Source: Corbicula japonica
Taxonomy: Eukaryota; Mollusca; Bivalvia; Venerida; Cyrenidae
NCBI GenBank assembly: GCA_038501625.1
Contig: JAZAYU010000113.1
Coordinates: 1,240,001 to 1,304,000, forward strand
Length of the DNA stretch: 64,000 nt
Reading direction: 5' to 3'
The notes under the pieces are model-generated. The model saw only the letters and a list, made by a program, of their open reading frames with translations, was not told the DNA's origin and made no database searches. Shown here piece by piece: positions 53,901 through 64,000 of the stretch (position 1 is the first letter of the stretch; each line of letters starts with the position of its first letter). Made by a program: the position numbers and the translations under genes.

Positions 53901-54970
53901 GGTTGCTGATTTCGAGGTTTGTGACTCGTTTTGGTCCTTTTAAGATGTAAACAACCCTTGCACATGAAGATACATTATCGAATTTATTATTTTATAGTGA
54001 CGTCGCAGCTTAGAAATTGTTCTAAACTCTCATCTCGAGAAATGGTGTCCGGAAGTTGGTTTGTACAACACCAGTGTAAATCATATGCCAACGTTTTTGT
54101 TTTCGTAAAAAAGCGAGACCAACTGTGTCCCGGTCTACTTTCACTTTCAGAACATTACCGAAAAAAGTGTTCCACGATTACATTAGACGGTTCAATATGT
54201 AATTTAAGTAGATTTAGATGAGCGTTCATCTATCTATCTATCTCTGAATACTGCCGACTCCTCTTTCGAGTGTTAATGGCAGGATGTCATATGTGGGAGG
54301 ATGGTTGTTATTGCTGTCCTTCACATTTGTACTGACTGGATCATGATCTTCACTGTTCCCTTTAGATTCATTCTAATCTAAATAATTTTATTTTTGACCA
54401 AGATGAATAAAGGGTGAAGTTTTCACCTGTTGTTTTTTACCTGGGTCACAGACATTGGTCCAATTAATTACAGGTTATTGTGCAGTAGCTGTTATCATCT
54501 AAGTTTATAAATTACACACCTGTTGGTCAACACATCTATATTTATTACAAGAGTTATAAGTGAGATTTGCATGTAAATCTGAAACTGTTCCTGCTGGTCA
54601 TCTCAAAATTTATTAATGTTATTTATATATGAATATTAAACCACTGAATTGCAATAACTAGTAGTTCAAGTAGCCTAAAGAAAGAACTTTTTTATTTATC
54701 AATCAAACCCTCTTCAATATTGCTGTTGGCTCTACCCAGCAAAATCTGCAACAGTTATATGTCTCTTCTCAAGCGCTGGGAAAGTGTATAGGCCTGAATG
54801 ATGTTGACTGACAGACAGTAACATTGAAGTTGTAATGTTTTTAAAATGCAATAATGACCTAAAAATCTGCAACAAGTCATGTCAAAGTTTCATTGGCATC
54901 AAATATATAAACAATGTTCAGAGCCTACATTTCATGATGATGTCATGTAAAGTACACAAGGAAAGCATGA

Positions 54971-55313
54971 CAGGGCTTTTTTTCACCATTTTGGGAATAT
55001 GACCCATACCCCTGGAATTGGGAAATTTATCGTCGTTTTGCCAGAAATTAGTATTTTTTTTAGCATCATTGGGGAATAACAAGTGTTACTGTTATCTGCT
55101 GTTTTTTTAATCATTGCCATCCATATTTAATATTGTCAATAATTCCTGGCTTAAAGAGCAAAAGATGCAGTGCTGATGCTGTTGTTTTTCATCAGAAATG
55201 TTTGTTTTGATTCAATTGGGAATTTTTCTTCTCAAATTGGGAAAAAGGTATATGTTTTGCCATTGGGAACATGACCGAATAACGGCTATAAAATCAACTG
55301 AAAAAAAGCCCTG
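54971..55313. mobile_element. CAGGGCTTTT hAT-like MITE, 5-bp TSD CATGA
   Basis: CAGGGCTTTTTTTCA at the left and TGAAAAAAAGCCCTG at the right. CATGA flanks both sides (54966-54970 and 55314-55318). At 343 bp it is nearly the same length as the copy at 45370-45711. Confidence 0.87.
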
Positions 55314-55498
55314 CATGATATAAATATCTCTGTATATAAAGCGTCGAGAATACCTAAATCACCCAAAAATATATCAATTTCTGGCAAAATGAATTAATGA
55401 TAAGAAATTTCCCAATTCCATGGGTATGGTCATATTCCCAAAATGGTAAAAACCATGTGATGTTTCTTCTTTTCCAGGCATCTCACTGAAGAACCAGG

Positions 55499-55691
55499 AT
55501 GTCTGGTGAAGATCAGGCAGCGTCAGCTCAGGCAGACCCGATGCAGAATGTCTTGACAATCTCCCCTTCCAACATTCTGGCAATTTCACCGACGGGTAAT
55601 GTTGACCTTGACCTAAAGGGAGATCTTCAGGAAGAGGAGGAAGGAATACCAGTGTCCCCAGGAAATGTATTTGCCAGCCAGGGTTATCTAG
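55499..55691 (+). CDS. CARF: CARF coding exon 1
   Basis: Encodes [20 protein letters not shown] and 44 further residues with an EEEEG stretch. The exon starts at 55478, after TTTTCCAG, with a 21-nt leader. Donor GTACAT leaves one base, which joins exon 2 in frame. Confidence 0.8.
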
Positions 55692-58600
55692 GTACATACC
55701 TTGAATTAAATGACAGATTTCTTTTGTTCTTAACCCTTTGCAAGTTTACTCAATGGTATATGGTGAATATCCCAGGGGTTCCATTTGACCCGGGAGATGA
55801 CCCCTTGACACTTGAAATTTCCAAAAAGCCACTTTTAGACCCCTAGGATTTTTGCTAAAGGGTCATTTTTTCCTTAAATTAGGGGTATTTAGGCAACTAG
55901 TTGGCAGATTCCCCAAAACAATGTTCAAAATGACCCTCGAGATTCAGAGGCTAGTGGAACCCCAGTATCCCATGTACAACTAGTGACATATTAATGTAGA
56001 CAACAATCATGCAGTATCATCACATGATCAGGGTCTACCATGTTTACTTTCAGATTATTAGACAGCAGGGTTGGCTAATTGACCGGTCAATTGAGTATTG
56101 ACCGGGCCGGTGGTCAATAGTGGTCTTTACTGGTCAATAGTGGTCATTTCTGGTCAATACTGGCCATTACTGGTCAATTCAATTTTATTCACAACCAAAC
56201 TGTCCAAAATGTCCTTAGAACCATTTAAAATCCTTTAGGCCATTACAATAGCCCCTGTAAGGGCCTAAATGGTACTTCATTTATGGTTTATTATTGGATA
56301 AGCCTTAAATAAACACAACTTCTTTATTGGTATGTGCCTATGTTCATTAAGAAAAAGAAATGTATTTTCCGCCGGTTAAGCAAAGCGAATTAGGTGGAAA
56401 ATATTACTTTCCTACGATTGGGTAAGTTCTTTTGAATGTTCCAATCAAAAGGTGTTGTTTTCATTGGTTTAATGCACGAGTTCTCATGTGTATTGTTGGA
56501 AAATATATGGTCATTCATCTTTGGGCATTCAATGCTTATAGACACATTTTCTTAAGTACGTGGAAACTTTATGGTATATATAAACAGCATGACATAATTA
56601 TAGGCATTTATGATAAGTAACAGACTGAAATCAATAAATGTAGTATGCTAAAAGTTTCAAGTTATATAATGTTTTCATATGTTTTATGTAATTTATGAAA
56701 TGGATTCGTTAAAGAACATTCTGTAAGCTTTGCCCAAGTGCTCAGTACAATACATACATTATACGAAATGTTTACTTGCAAAGATCTGTGAGGTCAAAGG
56801 AAGTGCAATCACCCCAAAGTCTCCTGACTATCAATTGTCAAACACTGTAAGTGTTAACTGGCAGGTGTATTAACACCTACTTTATGGTTATTGGATAATC
56901 CTTAAATAAACACATAGGCATCTTAATTGACATGTTCCCAAGTTCAATAAACAATAGAAGTGTAACACAACACCCCTCCATCTCCAGACCATCCATTGTC
57001 ATACACAAGTGTTAGTTGGCAAGAGTGTAACACCTACTTGTGGTGCGGATTGCCTTTGCTTTAAATAAAAAAAATCAAGTTACTGAATCATTCTTTGCTG
57101 AAAAATGATAAAATACTAACATTAAAAGAATTCTTACTTTGTCTAAAAACCCACCAGAATGAAGCCAAAAGACTCTGTTTGGGGATTTTATGATCTCAGT
57201 TACTGAGGGAAATAAGACAATTTCTAAGTGCAAAGCATGTTCAAGTAAAGTTAGTTCTAAAGTAACTTAAGTAAATATTAAATAAAAGTTAAATGGTTTG
57301 TTTTCTTCCTTTTTTTATGAAAATTTTGAAAAAAAAAGTTCAATTGACCAGTATTGACCACTATTAACCACTTTGGGAGTATTGACCGGGACGGTTTTAA
57401 CCAGAGGCGGTCAATTGGTGCCAACCCTGTTAGACAGGGTTGGCAAAATGCCGGCAATTATGTGTATTTTCCATGCCGGCGGTATTTACCGGTATTTACC
57501 TGCAAATACTGGCAATTATTGGCAAATTCTGGTCGACTGAATTGACCAGTCTTGAATTTATACAAATATACCTATTATCAGAATCATATATATAATTTCA
57601 AGTTTACACATCAACTGCCATTATATTTATACAACACTTTTATCAGTTATCCATAATAAATAAATATAAAAGTACTAAAAATGTGGTCATTTTAATTGAC
57701 CACCCATGGAATTTATGCAATACAATGTATTCCTTATACATTTGTAATCAGCATTTGGACAACTTCAAAATTCAATTATTAACAATAATGGATTCAGCAT
57801 TTAAGAGGGTTAATTTTAATTATAAACAAGTAGTGTACACAAATTAAATAAATATACTTGAATACAATAACAAATAGGGTTAGATCTAAAGAAGCCTCTG
57901 TCTACCGATCAATCCCCCTAAGATATCTGTAACAGAACACCAGTTTGGCAGCTTTCTGCAGTTATACCAATACACAACCATTTACTTGCACCTAGAAGAA
58001 TCCTATAAGTTATTTATGACACTCTACTGTTGCCTTTGTTGCCCCTGGCTATTACAGCTCCATGTATGAAACATGTTGTTTTAATAGTCTAGACCTTATG
58101 GCCTTGCTTGTTAAGTGTCACAGCCATGTGAACAGGTGGATCAGCATTAATTTCTCAACTGCTGTATTTTTATGTTCTAAGTAAAAAAGACAGTTCTTTA
58201 AGATTTATTTTTACTGTAAGTGCTTAAAGTCATCACCTGATATGAAATTTAATTAAAATATCTGAGCAATTTAATTATTATTATGATTATACATTAATAA
58301 CAGTCAACTTAGTTAAGATTTTTGCAGTATTTTAAGGCAAGAAAACTCATCTGAATAGTATTTGCCAGTATTTTCCAGTATTTGCCACTTTGGGGAGTAT
58401 TTTCCAGGACGGTAAATATCACCGGTAAATACCAGGGGTGGTATTTACCGCCCAACCTTGTTAGTAGAAAATTTTTTATCAAGAATCAAACATTGTAGGT
58501 CCAGATCAGACTGGTCATACAGATGTGCAGAAAGTACATTTCTGTCACATATGTACTATGTTACATATGCATCTTGTAAACTTAAACAAGGTAATAGTAC

Positions 58601-61600
58601 TGCCCAGTGAGAGCTTTGTTTATAACTGTCTTCCATTTTGTAACCAAAAAGTTGGGTTATTTGGGTCAAAATTGAACATAACCTATTGAACTTTAAATAA
58701 TTATAATATAAAATCAGCCATACTTTTCAGTGAGATCATTGTTTATTCGTTTGCCATTTTGTAACCAACAAGTTGGTTCTTTGTTGCTATTCTTGATCAA
58801 GAACATATTAAAATTCAAATAATAATAATAAAAAAAATCACTGAACTAATCCTGATTCTTACTTCAGTTTCTCCCAGCTTAAACAACCCAACCCTCCAGA
58901 GCTTGTTGACCTCTTCAAATGGCTTACATGGGACGCCCCTGGGGCTCCCTGAGGGAATCCAGATCATCACAGTCTCTAGTCCATCCAATCTCCTGAACAC
59001 ACAGACGGACGGTTTGGGGCGTATCTGGCACGTTATCAACCCAGATGATACCATCATTGCAGTGGGTAATGAGGACCTGAAACACCTTGCCTTGGTGAAT
59101 GGTAAGTCATTATATTTATATTATCAAAAAAGTTTACTACAGTCTATCAGAAACCATAATGTCTTATAAATGGCTACATGTACAAGAATTGACATAACTA
59201 TGTAATGTGTGAACTTTACCTATAGAATTGACTTATTCACAAATCTGTAGTGATAAGCAATACAATTTGAGATTATGATGAATATTAAAAAACTTTGAAT
59301 GGTTATAGCAAACATAAAGTTGTAGGTTGCAGAACCTAAGTACAAAAATGGACATAACACTTTTCAGATGTGAACTTGACCAATTGATTTTGGCTAAATC
59401 ACCACCCTGTCATAAGCCATATATTTTGAAATGTTGATGAAGAAATAGTTGAAACTTTTTATGCCTGACTGATGGTCGGAAAACGCAATCACAGTGTTAT
59501 AGCCTTTAATTTAATAGGTTGTTTTTAACCAATAAACCTTGGTGTAGATCTGGTACAGACAACACAGATATGCCTGCTGATCTGGAATTTACACTGTTTG
59601 CACAACAGTAAAAGTCTTTTATATATAGAGTAAAAGATTAAGATTGCATATTGCAGGAGAAAGCTTGGAGGAGGTTGAACAGGTGTCATCTACAACAGTT
59701 GGTACCTCCCTAGCAGAGCACCTTGATGCAAACTCTGACCTGGCTAGTGTGTTAATGCCACCACCCCAGCAGCCACTACCTCCAGGGTGCCCCTCCTGGG
59801 CAGCAAGGATGAAAAACTGTGAGGTGATGATAATTTCATTTTCTGATCTTTTGCTTATGACAGGAATTACTTGACTTGTAAGAAGGTTTTTTTTTCTTTG
59901 GTATGTATAAACATAGTATACAAATTTCCGTCTAAATTCAGAAAAGAACATGATGAGTTCACTAAAATGAAACTTAACAGATCTGCAGTTTTCTTTACTT
60001 CATAGATAGGCCTTTTTTGCTTGGGTAATCAGTGTAGATCCAGATGAGCAATCAATCAGTGCCATTAGATCATAATCTACAGTGTTTGCTATTAGATTCA
60101 TGAGGTTATTTCTAACCAATAAACAGTGTAGATCCAGATCAGACTGCTAAAATCTGGATCTACACTGGTTGCAAATGGGATAGTCAATTAGACATAAATA
60201 GTTCATTAAAAAAATCTTGAAAAAATGTGAAAGTGTATGTATTACAAACTGGAAGGTATACATTACAATGTTTAGTATTAATCCCTTATTCCATTTATAT
60301 GACATATCACATGGGAGTACACTGTGATCTGGATCTACAAAGATTGCTACCTTGTCAGAAATAACAACTTATTGACTAAAAGTGAACAGTGTAGACCCTA
60401 AACAGATGACATAGATGTGCTTGCTGATCTTGAACTACACTGTTTACCTACATAATAAAAGTTTATCTATGATAGAGTGAAGGGTTAAAAATGAAATAAC
60501 ATTTGTTTTAGAAAATCGGTGACTACTATAGAGGTTACGTTGACTCGGAGGTTGACCTAGATATATTGCTCACCTATCACAAGCAGGCAACACAGAGTTT
60601 CTGGGGCACAAGACAGTCACCCAGTCCCGCTAAACAGTCAACAAGGTTCATGTGGAAATCTCAGTATGTCCCATTTGACGGAGTGCCATTTGTAAATACA
60701 GGTATTGTAATTGACCAACATTACAAATAATAAAAAGAAGAGTGTAATGTTGAAGTGAAAGTTTCTCTTACAAATGTTTATACTTCTTTAAACAAAACTA
60801 TTGTAGATTAATGCATTAACCATTTGGTTTATGATATAAATACTTGTTGTTGTTTTTTTTGTTACATACAAAAATTGACTCTATATTATTATTATTCTAT
60901 ATTACATGTATAATGAAAATCAACATAAAATGAACTTTTTTATATGGACATTGAAGTGTGATTTTTCTTTTACTTTATTTATATCATTATCAAGGTTAAT
61001 TTCTTAAGGTATTGATTAGTTCAGGTAAAAAGTAATGAAGCAACTAGCTTTTACCTGTTTACAAAATACAATCAGCATGGTTTGGTAACAGACTGTAATT
61101 GTTACTGCTTATGGATTTATAAGTAGACAGTCTAATGATACTCTGTCGAGTATTAAAAACAATTTTGCATGTTGGAAGATCTTATGGCAGATAATTATGG
61201 CTTTAAATATTTTTCCAATACTCCTTATATAATAAGAAAACATGCTGCTAACATATTTTTGTAAAACTTTTTGATCATAAACACTATTTAAATTAACTTG
61301 TCTGAAAAGTGACTTTGAAGTAATCTATTACTAACAATACTGAAAGGTACATCTAATGGTACTATAATCTAGGAAGCCGTGCCGTTGTGATGGAATGTCA
61401 GTATGGTCCACGGAGGAAAGGATCCATCCTGAAGAAACAGATAGACACAGGCTCTTCCGGGGAGTACAAACAGACCTGTCCGGCCAGGTACGTGTCTGTT
61501 ATATTTTTCACCTTATCATTCTTTGAAGTCTATGTCTAATATACTAGCTTTCTAATGATTTGAATAATAAATGTAATACTGAAGAAATAGAAAAAGGTGT

Positions 61601-63769
61601 GGCTAACTGAAATTGAAATGTGTAGTAATGATAGGGAGGTTATTTGTTTTTTAAATATATTTCACAGTATGAGCTTCAGAATTGATATTTTCAACCTTTT
61701 ATTCCATGGGATATGGCAGTTATCCCATTTCCAAACAGTGTAGTTCCCTATCAGCCAGAACATCTGTGCTGTCTGATCAGGATCTACACTGTTCGCTGAA
61801 GACTCATTAGATTATTTCTGACCAAGTAGCGGCGAGCGTAGGTTCAGTCCAGGTGTGCCAGCTGATCTGACATTGGTTAAATATGTGAAAAACCTGTATA
61901 TAATAAATGGAGTCAGTAGTTAGTACCATGATATTACCCTTGTATTTTTAGGATTTATATAAAGAAAGTAAAGAAGTTTCCATCGTACAAGATAGACTTG
62001 GGCCTGGATAAGAAAGTGATGAAGGGAGCAATGGATCGAGCATTTCACGCCCTCAAACAACAGAATATCGAGAAAATAGGACAAGACAGGTACAACTTTA
62101 ACCTTATCCATGTCTGTTATCTTATGGGCAAACAGTGTAGATCCAGATCAGCTAGCACGTACATGCTCTCTGATAAGGAACTACACTCGTCACTTTCAGA
62201 TTCATTATATTATTTCTCACCAAGATTTGACCAGTGCCCAAGGTTATAAAGCTGAGCATGGAAACCAGTCTCAAATCTCAAGCATCTGATTGGCTGAAAT
62301 GGCGACTGGTCGCCATTTCAGCCAATCAGATGCTTGAGATTTGAGACTGGTTTCCAAGCTCAGTTTTATAACCTTCAGACCAGTATAGATCCAGATGAGA
62401 CAGCACAGATGTGCCAGTTGATCTGGATCTACACTGGTCGCACGCTTGTAAAAACGTGTTTATTTGGAGTAAAAGGTTAAAATGACTGTTACTTCCTCCT
62501 AACTAAATTGAGTTCAATTGATCAAAGTATTAAAACCTTTAATATTTAACATATTGTCACTTACAATAATATCATATTTGATTCTGTGGCGTTTTCTTGT
62601 TTCTTAGTCTTTAATACTTTTATATGCTCTTTGTCAGTGTTCATATTACAAACATAGTATGTGATATGTATATTTTATCTTATGTTAAAGCCCCAGCCCT
62701 TAACTTAAGTAACAATATACTATTGAAAAATCGTATTTGTCCATATAGACTCCAATATATAAACTCTCTAACAGAACACAAAAGGTCCGATTGAATTCTT
62801 TCTTATAGACATGATTTTCAATGATAATGTTAAGAAGCTAAATATAATGATGCTATATTTAGCATCTGTTTTTGACAAAGCGACCACTTCATGCGCGATC
62901 TCGATTTCTGTGATGTTTCGGAAATCCTACTTTCTCTTTTAGTCGCGCAGACCAAATTTATGTTAGTAAATTAAAATTTTATTAGCCCGAACTAATGCTG
63001 CGAATTTGTGCCTATAGTTCCAAATACATGTAATTTTTCATACAAAAGCGGGTTAAATTGAAGTAATGCCGCTTTAAGTTTGAAAATATATCCTTAATGA
63101 TGATCGGTACCAGGGATTTCAATAGCTTGTAAAAACCAGGGGTCATTTGACCCTATTGAGAATTTTCAAGGAGTCATAATCCTGTAGTCACAAGTTTTAT
63201 GCTGTATTCAGTGAATTTTACTACTTAAGAAATTGCTTTAACTTCATTTTCAATTATTTTCAAGGGTCAAAAAGGTAATTACTTCATATTAATTGCAATA
63301 GATACAATATTAACCTTTTTTCTGGTAAAGTTTTGAACATTTCCCAAATTCTTCTGCATCACAATGACCCCAAGCTCAGAATTAGGTGGAGTCAAGTGGA
63401 AAAATTTAAGTTTGATTACATCAAAATGCAGGAATCTGCTTCTTTTGACACCCCCGTGCACTCTGATTAAGGTTATGACTAAGCTTTAATTATCAATTGC
63501 AGATACTATGTTCAGTTGCCACTGCCATCAGCTCATGAGTTTCACGATGACTTACCGTCACGAGGAGGCAGTGGCGTCTCTTCTCATCAGGTATCCACCC
63601 AGACTGATGTGCAGGAGTGTTCAGCAGGGGAGATGATGGATGAAGATCTTGAAGAAATGACTGAATCTCAAGACAAAAGATATAGGTTACATCCCCTGGT
63701 TGCTAGCAAGATCAGGGAGATTGTGGCAGGCGGAGAGGTCAGAGTGTACCATGTCCGAAGGCTTCTTAG
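55499..63769 (+). CDS. CARF: CARF, calcium-responsive transcription factor (partial, 7 coding exons)
   Basis: Seven in-frame exons give 434 complete codons; the gene continues beyond the right edge. Residues from about 195 match the ALS2CR8/CARF domain: [12 protein letters not shown], then [70 protein letters not shown] and, at the end, [14 protein letters not shown]. These blocks are nearly those of vertebrate CARF. CARF is a nuclear DNA-binding protein that activates BDNF promoter III in mammalian neurons in response to calcium. The N-terminal 130 residues are poorly conserved and acidic. Start: the first ATG after the acceptor at 55477, with no earlier in-frame coding exon recognised. The function in molluscs is inferred. 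Confidence 0.93.
55773..55968. mobile_element. Small TIR repeat CAGGGGTTCCA
   Basis: CAGGGGTTCCATTTGACCC and the inverted GTGGAACCCC bound about 195 bp containing repeated GACCC/GGGTC motifs. Target duplication not determined. Confidence 0.5.
56066..57429. mobile_element. hAT-type element A, TSD TTAGACAG
   Basis: It begins CAGGGTTGGCTAATTGACCG and ends GGTGCCAACCCTG. TTAGACAG is duplicated at 56058-56065 and 57430-57437. Subterminal TGGTCAATA/TTGACCAGTA repeats are plentiful. No transposase. It is a different family from element B although the terminal CAGGGTTGG is shared. Confidence 0.87.
57435..58460. mobile_element. hAT-type element B, copy 2 of CAGGGTTGGCAAAATG family
   Basis: Homologous to 20164-21594 without the TA-flanked insert. 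It ends CGCCCAACCTTG. Its duplication is TTATTAGA (56055-56062, now left of element A) and TTAGTAGA (58461-58468), 7 of 8 matching. The first three bases also belong to the TSD of element A. Confidence 0.85.
58868..59101 (+). CDS. CARF: CARF coding exon 2
   Basis: Encodes [20 protein letters not shown], then [20 protein letters not shown] and on to ALVN. Acceptor CTTCAG at 58867 is in frame; the nearby CTCCCAG at 58877 is not. Donor GTAAGT. Confidence 0.88.
59510..59643. mobile_element. piggyBac-like MITE, partial, 14 bp before CARF exon 3
   Basis: GGTGTAGATCTGGTACAGAC through TATATAGAGTAAAAGATTAA forms the right half of the family. Confidence 0.65.
59657..59823 (+). CDS. CARF: CARF coding exon 3
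   Basis: Encodes [20 protein letters not shown] and on to [15 protein letters not shown], the start of the conserved domain. Acceptor TTGCAG, donor GTGATG. Confidence 0.9.
60002..60190. mobile_element. piggyBac-like MITE, degenerate copy
   Basis: GTGTAGATCCAGATGAGCAA and AATCTGGATCTACACTGG mark the two halves. The ends are decayed. Confidence 0.6.
60278..60488. mobile_element. piggyBac-like MITE, complete, 23 bp before CARF exon 4
   Basis: TTAATCCCTTATTCCATTTA at the left and GATAGAGTGAAGGGTTAA at the right, with TTAA at both ends. Confidence 0.78.
60512..60701 (+). CDS. CARF: CARF coding exon 4 (core motif)
   Basis: Encodes [20 protein letters not shown], then [20 protein letters not shown] and [16 protein letters not shown]. 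The most conserved part of the family. Acceptor TTTTAG, donor GTATTG. Confidence 0.95.
60702..61372. other. CARF intron 4, no feature seen
   Basis: AT-rich unique-looking sequence. No repeat boundary or further exon recognised. Confidence 0.5.
61373..61487 (+). CDS. CARF: CARF coding exon 5
   Basis: Encodes [20 protein letters not shown] and on to KQTCPA. Acceptor AATCTAG, donor GTACGT. Confidence 0.94.
61693..61922. mobile_element. piggyBac-like MITE, 29 bp before CARF exon 6
   Basis: AACCTTTTATTCCATGGGAT at the left, GCTGTCTGATCAGGATCTAC in the core, and a decayed right end AATGGAGTCAGTAGTTA. Confidence 0.68.
61952..62089 (+). CDS. CARF: CARF coding exon 6
   Basis: Encodes [20 protein letters not shown] and on to EKIGQD. 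Acceptor TTTTTAG, donor GTACAA, whose intron runs into a MITE after 8 nt. Confidence 0.93.
62098..62480. mobile_element. piggyBac-like MITE split by a palindromic MITE
   Basis: TTAACCTTATCCATGTCTGT at the left, GGAGTAAAAGGTTAA at the right, TTAA at both ends. The 136-bp palindrome at 62240-62375 interrupts the middle. The left end is 8 nt from the exon 6 donor. Confidence 0.82.
62240..62375. mobile_element. 136-bp palindromic MITE, best copy
   Basis: Two arms of about 67 bp, starting AAGGTTATAAAGCTGAGCAT and meeting at GGCGACTGGTCGCC. Both carry AATCTCAAGCATCTGATTGG or its complement. Copies or parts occur at 45811-45945, 44640-44712 and about 48765-48832. Confidence 0.88.
62481..63502. other. 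CARF intron 6, remaining part
   Basis: No exon found. A block near 63110-63190 (CAGGGGTCATTTGACCC) resembles sequence near 47850 and is probably another old repeat. Confidence 0.45.
63503..63769 (+). CDS. CARF: CARF coding exon 7
   Basis: Encodes [20 protein letters not shown], an acidic stretch with [12 protein letters not shown], then [20 protein letters not shown] and VYHVRRLL. Acceptor ATTGCAG, donor GTACGA. The next exon lies outside the window. Confidence 0.92.
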
Positions 63770-63974
63770 GTACGAGGATTACACATTTTTGCTCTGGGAT
63801 GGATGTTCGGCATGACAGGAGTGGAGGCATTGCTATGGATATATGGTGTTGTTTGATTCATTTAAAATTCACCTATTGAAAGGCAGAAGGGGCTATCAGC
63901 AATTGAACAAAGAAGGCCCTTCTGGCTTTCAACTGATGATATTAATGATACTAAATTTCATCAGATTTCAATAT

Positions 63975-64000
63975 CAGGGTTGGCAAAACGCCGGCAAATA
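63975..64000. mobile_element. Start of a third CAGGGTTGGCAAAA hAT-type copy
   Basis: The last 26 bases, CAGGGTTGGCAAAACGCCGG and onward, match the 5' termini at 20164 and 57435. The element is cut by the window edge. Confidence 0.8.

Larger units (their letters stand above)
55730..58580. mobile_element. piggyBac-like MITE, heavily interrupted
   Basis: The left end TTAACCCTTTGCAAGTTTAC starts 38 bp after CARF exon 1. MITE pieces reappear at 56010-56060 (GATCAGGGTCTACCATG) and 58490-58530 (GTAGGTCCAGATCAGACTGG). In between lie a CAGGGGTTCCA-terminal repeat (about 55773-55968) and two hAT elements. The right end is uncertain. Confidence 0.55.

Noticed and set aside
53931..54221. 96-codon frame near the proposed CARF promoter
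   Set aside because: Basic, Cys-rich composition without recognisable domain or splice continuity to the CARF coding exons.
58878..59101. Alternative CARF exon 2 acceptor at CTCCCAG (58877)
   Set aside because: It would break the reading frame from exon 1, whereas the acceptor at 58867 keeps it.

Overview
The window reads as nuclear DNA of an invertebrate animal, most likely a bivalve mollusc. The evidence is split coding exons with GT-AG introns, AT-rich non-coding sequence, a TTAGGG-type telomeric tract, and dense small transposons of the pearl/Helentron kind that are typical of bivalves. There is no bacterial-style gene packing, no operon and no CRISPR array. Species cannot be fixed from the sequence.

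Two real protein genes lie on the + strand. PPIL4 (cyclophilin-like, RRM, Arg/Ser-rich tail; spliceosome-associated) has 14 coding exons from 14474 to 50102. They join in frame at every splice site and give about 534 residues. CARF (ALS2CR8, calcium-responsive transcription factor) starts at 55499. Seven coding exons (434 complete codons) are visible before the gene runs off the right edge. A further candidate first exon (9701-9847) carries an SGNH-like motif and a strong donor. A decayed retrotransposon gag lies at 680-1267, on the minus strand.

The rest is mostly mobile DNA, often nested. From left to right: (1) a TIR element at 2495-5279 split by a CAGGG-type hAT (3639-5237); (2) a 915-bp TIR element with an 8-bp TSD (7264-8178); (3) a 458-bp MITE ending 56 bp before the PPIL4 start codon; (4) inside PPIL4 intron 1, a 4.2-kb element (14594-18808) with CACAGTG termini and a 5-bp TSD, the signature of the Transib/RAG group, itself interrupted by an hAT-like MITE and a LINE fragment; (5) a 7-kb hAT (19906-26976) holding several further nested layers; (6) many copies of a TTAA-flanked, piggyBac-like MITE, unusually often within a few tens of bases of exon ends; (7) four or more Helentron/HINE (pearl-like) elements with internal tandem repeats; (8) large minisatellites in PPIL4 introns 9 and 10. 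The intron 10 array copies the exon 11 splice acceptor about 21 times. CARF intron 1 contains two hAT elements, one inserted exactly across the end of the other.

Element boundaries were often proven inside the window, because an empty site or a second copy of the same family is present. Element class names rest on termini and target-site duplications, not on recognised transposases.
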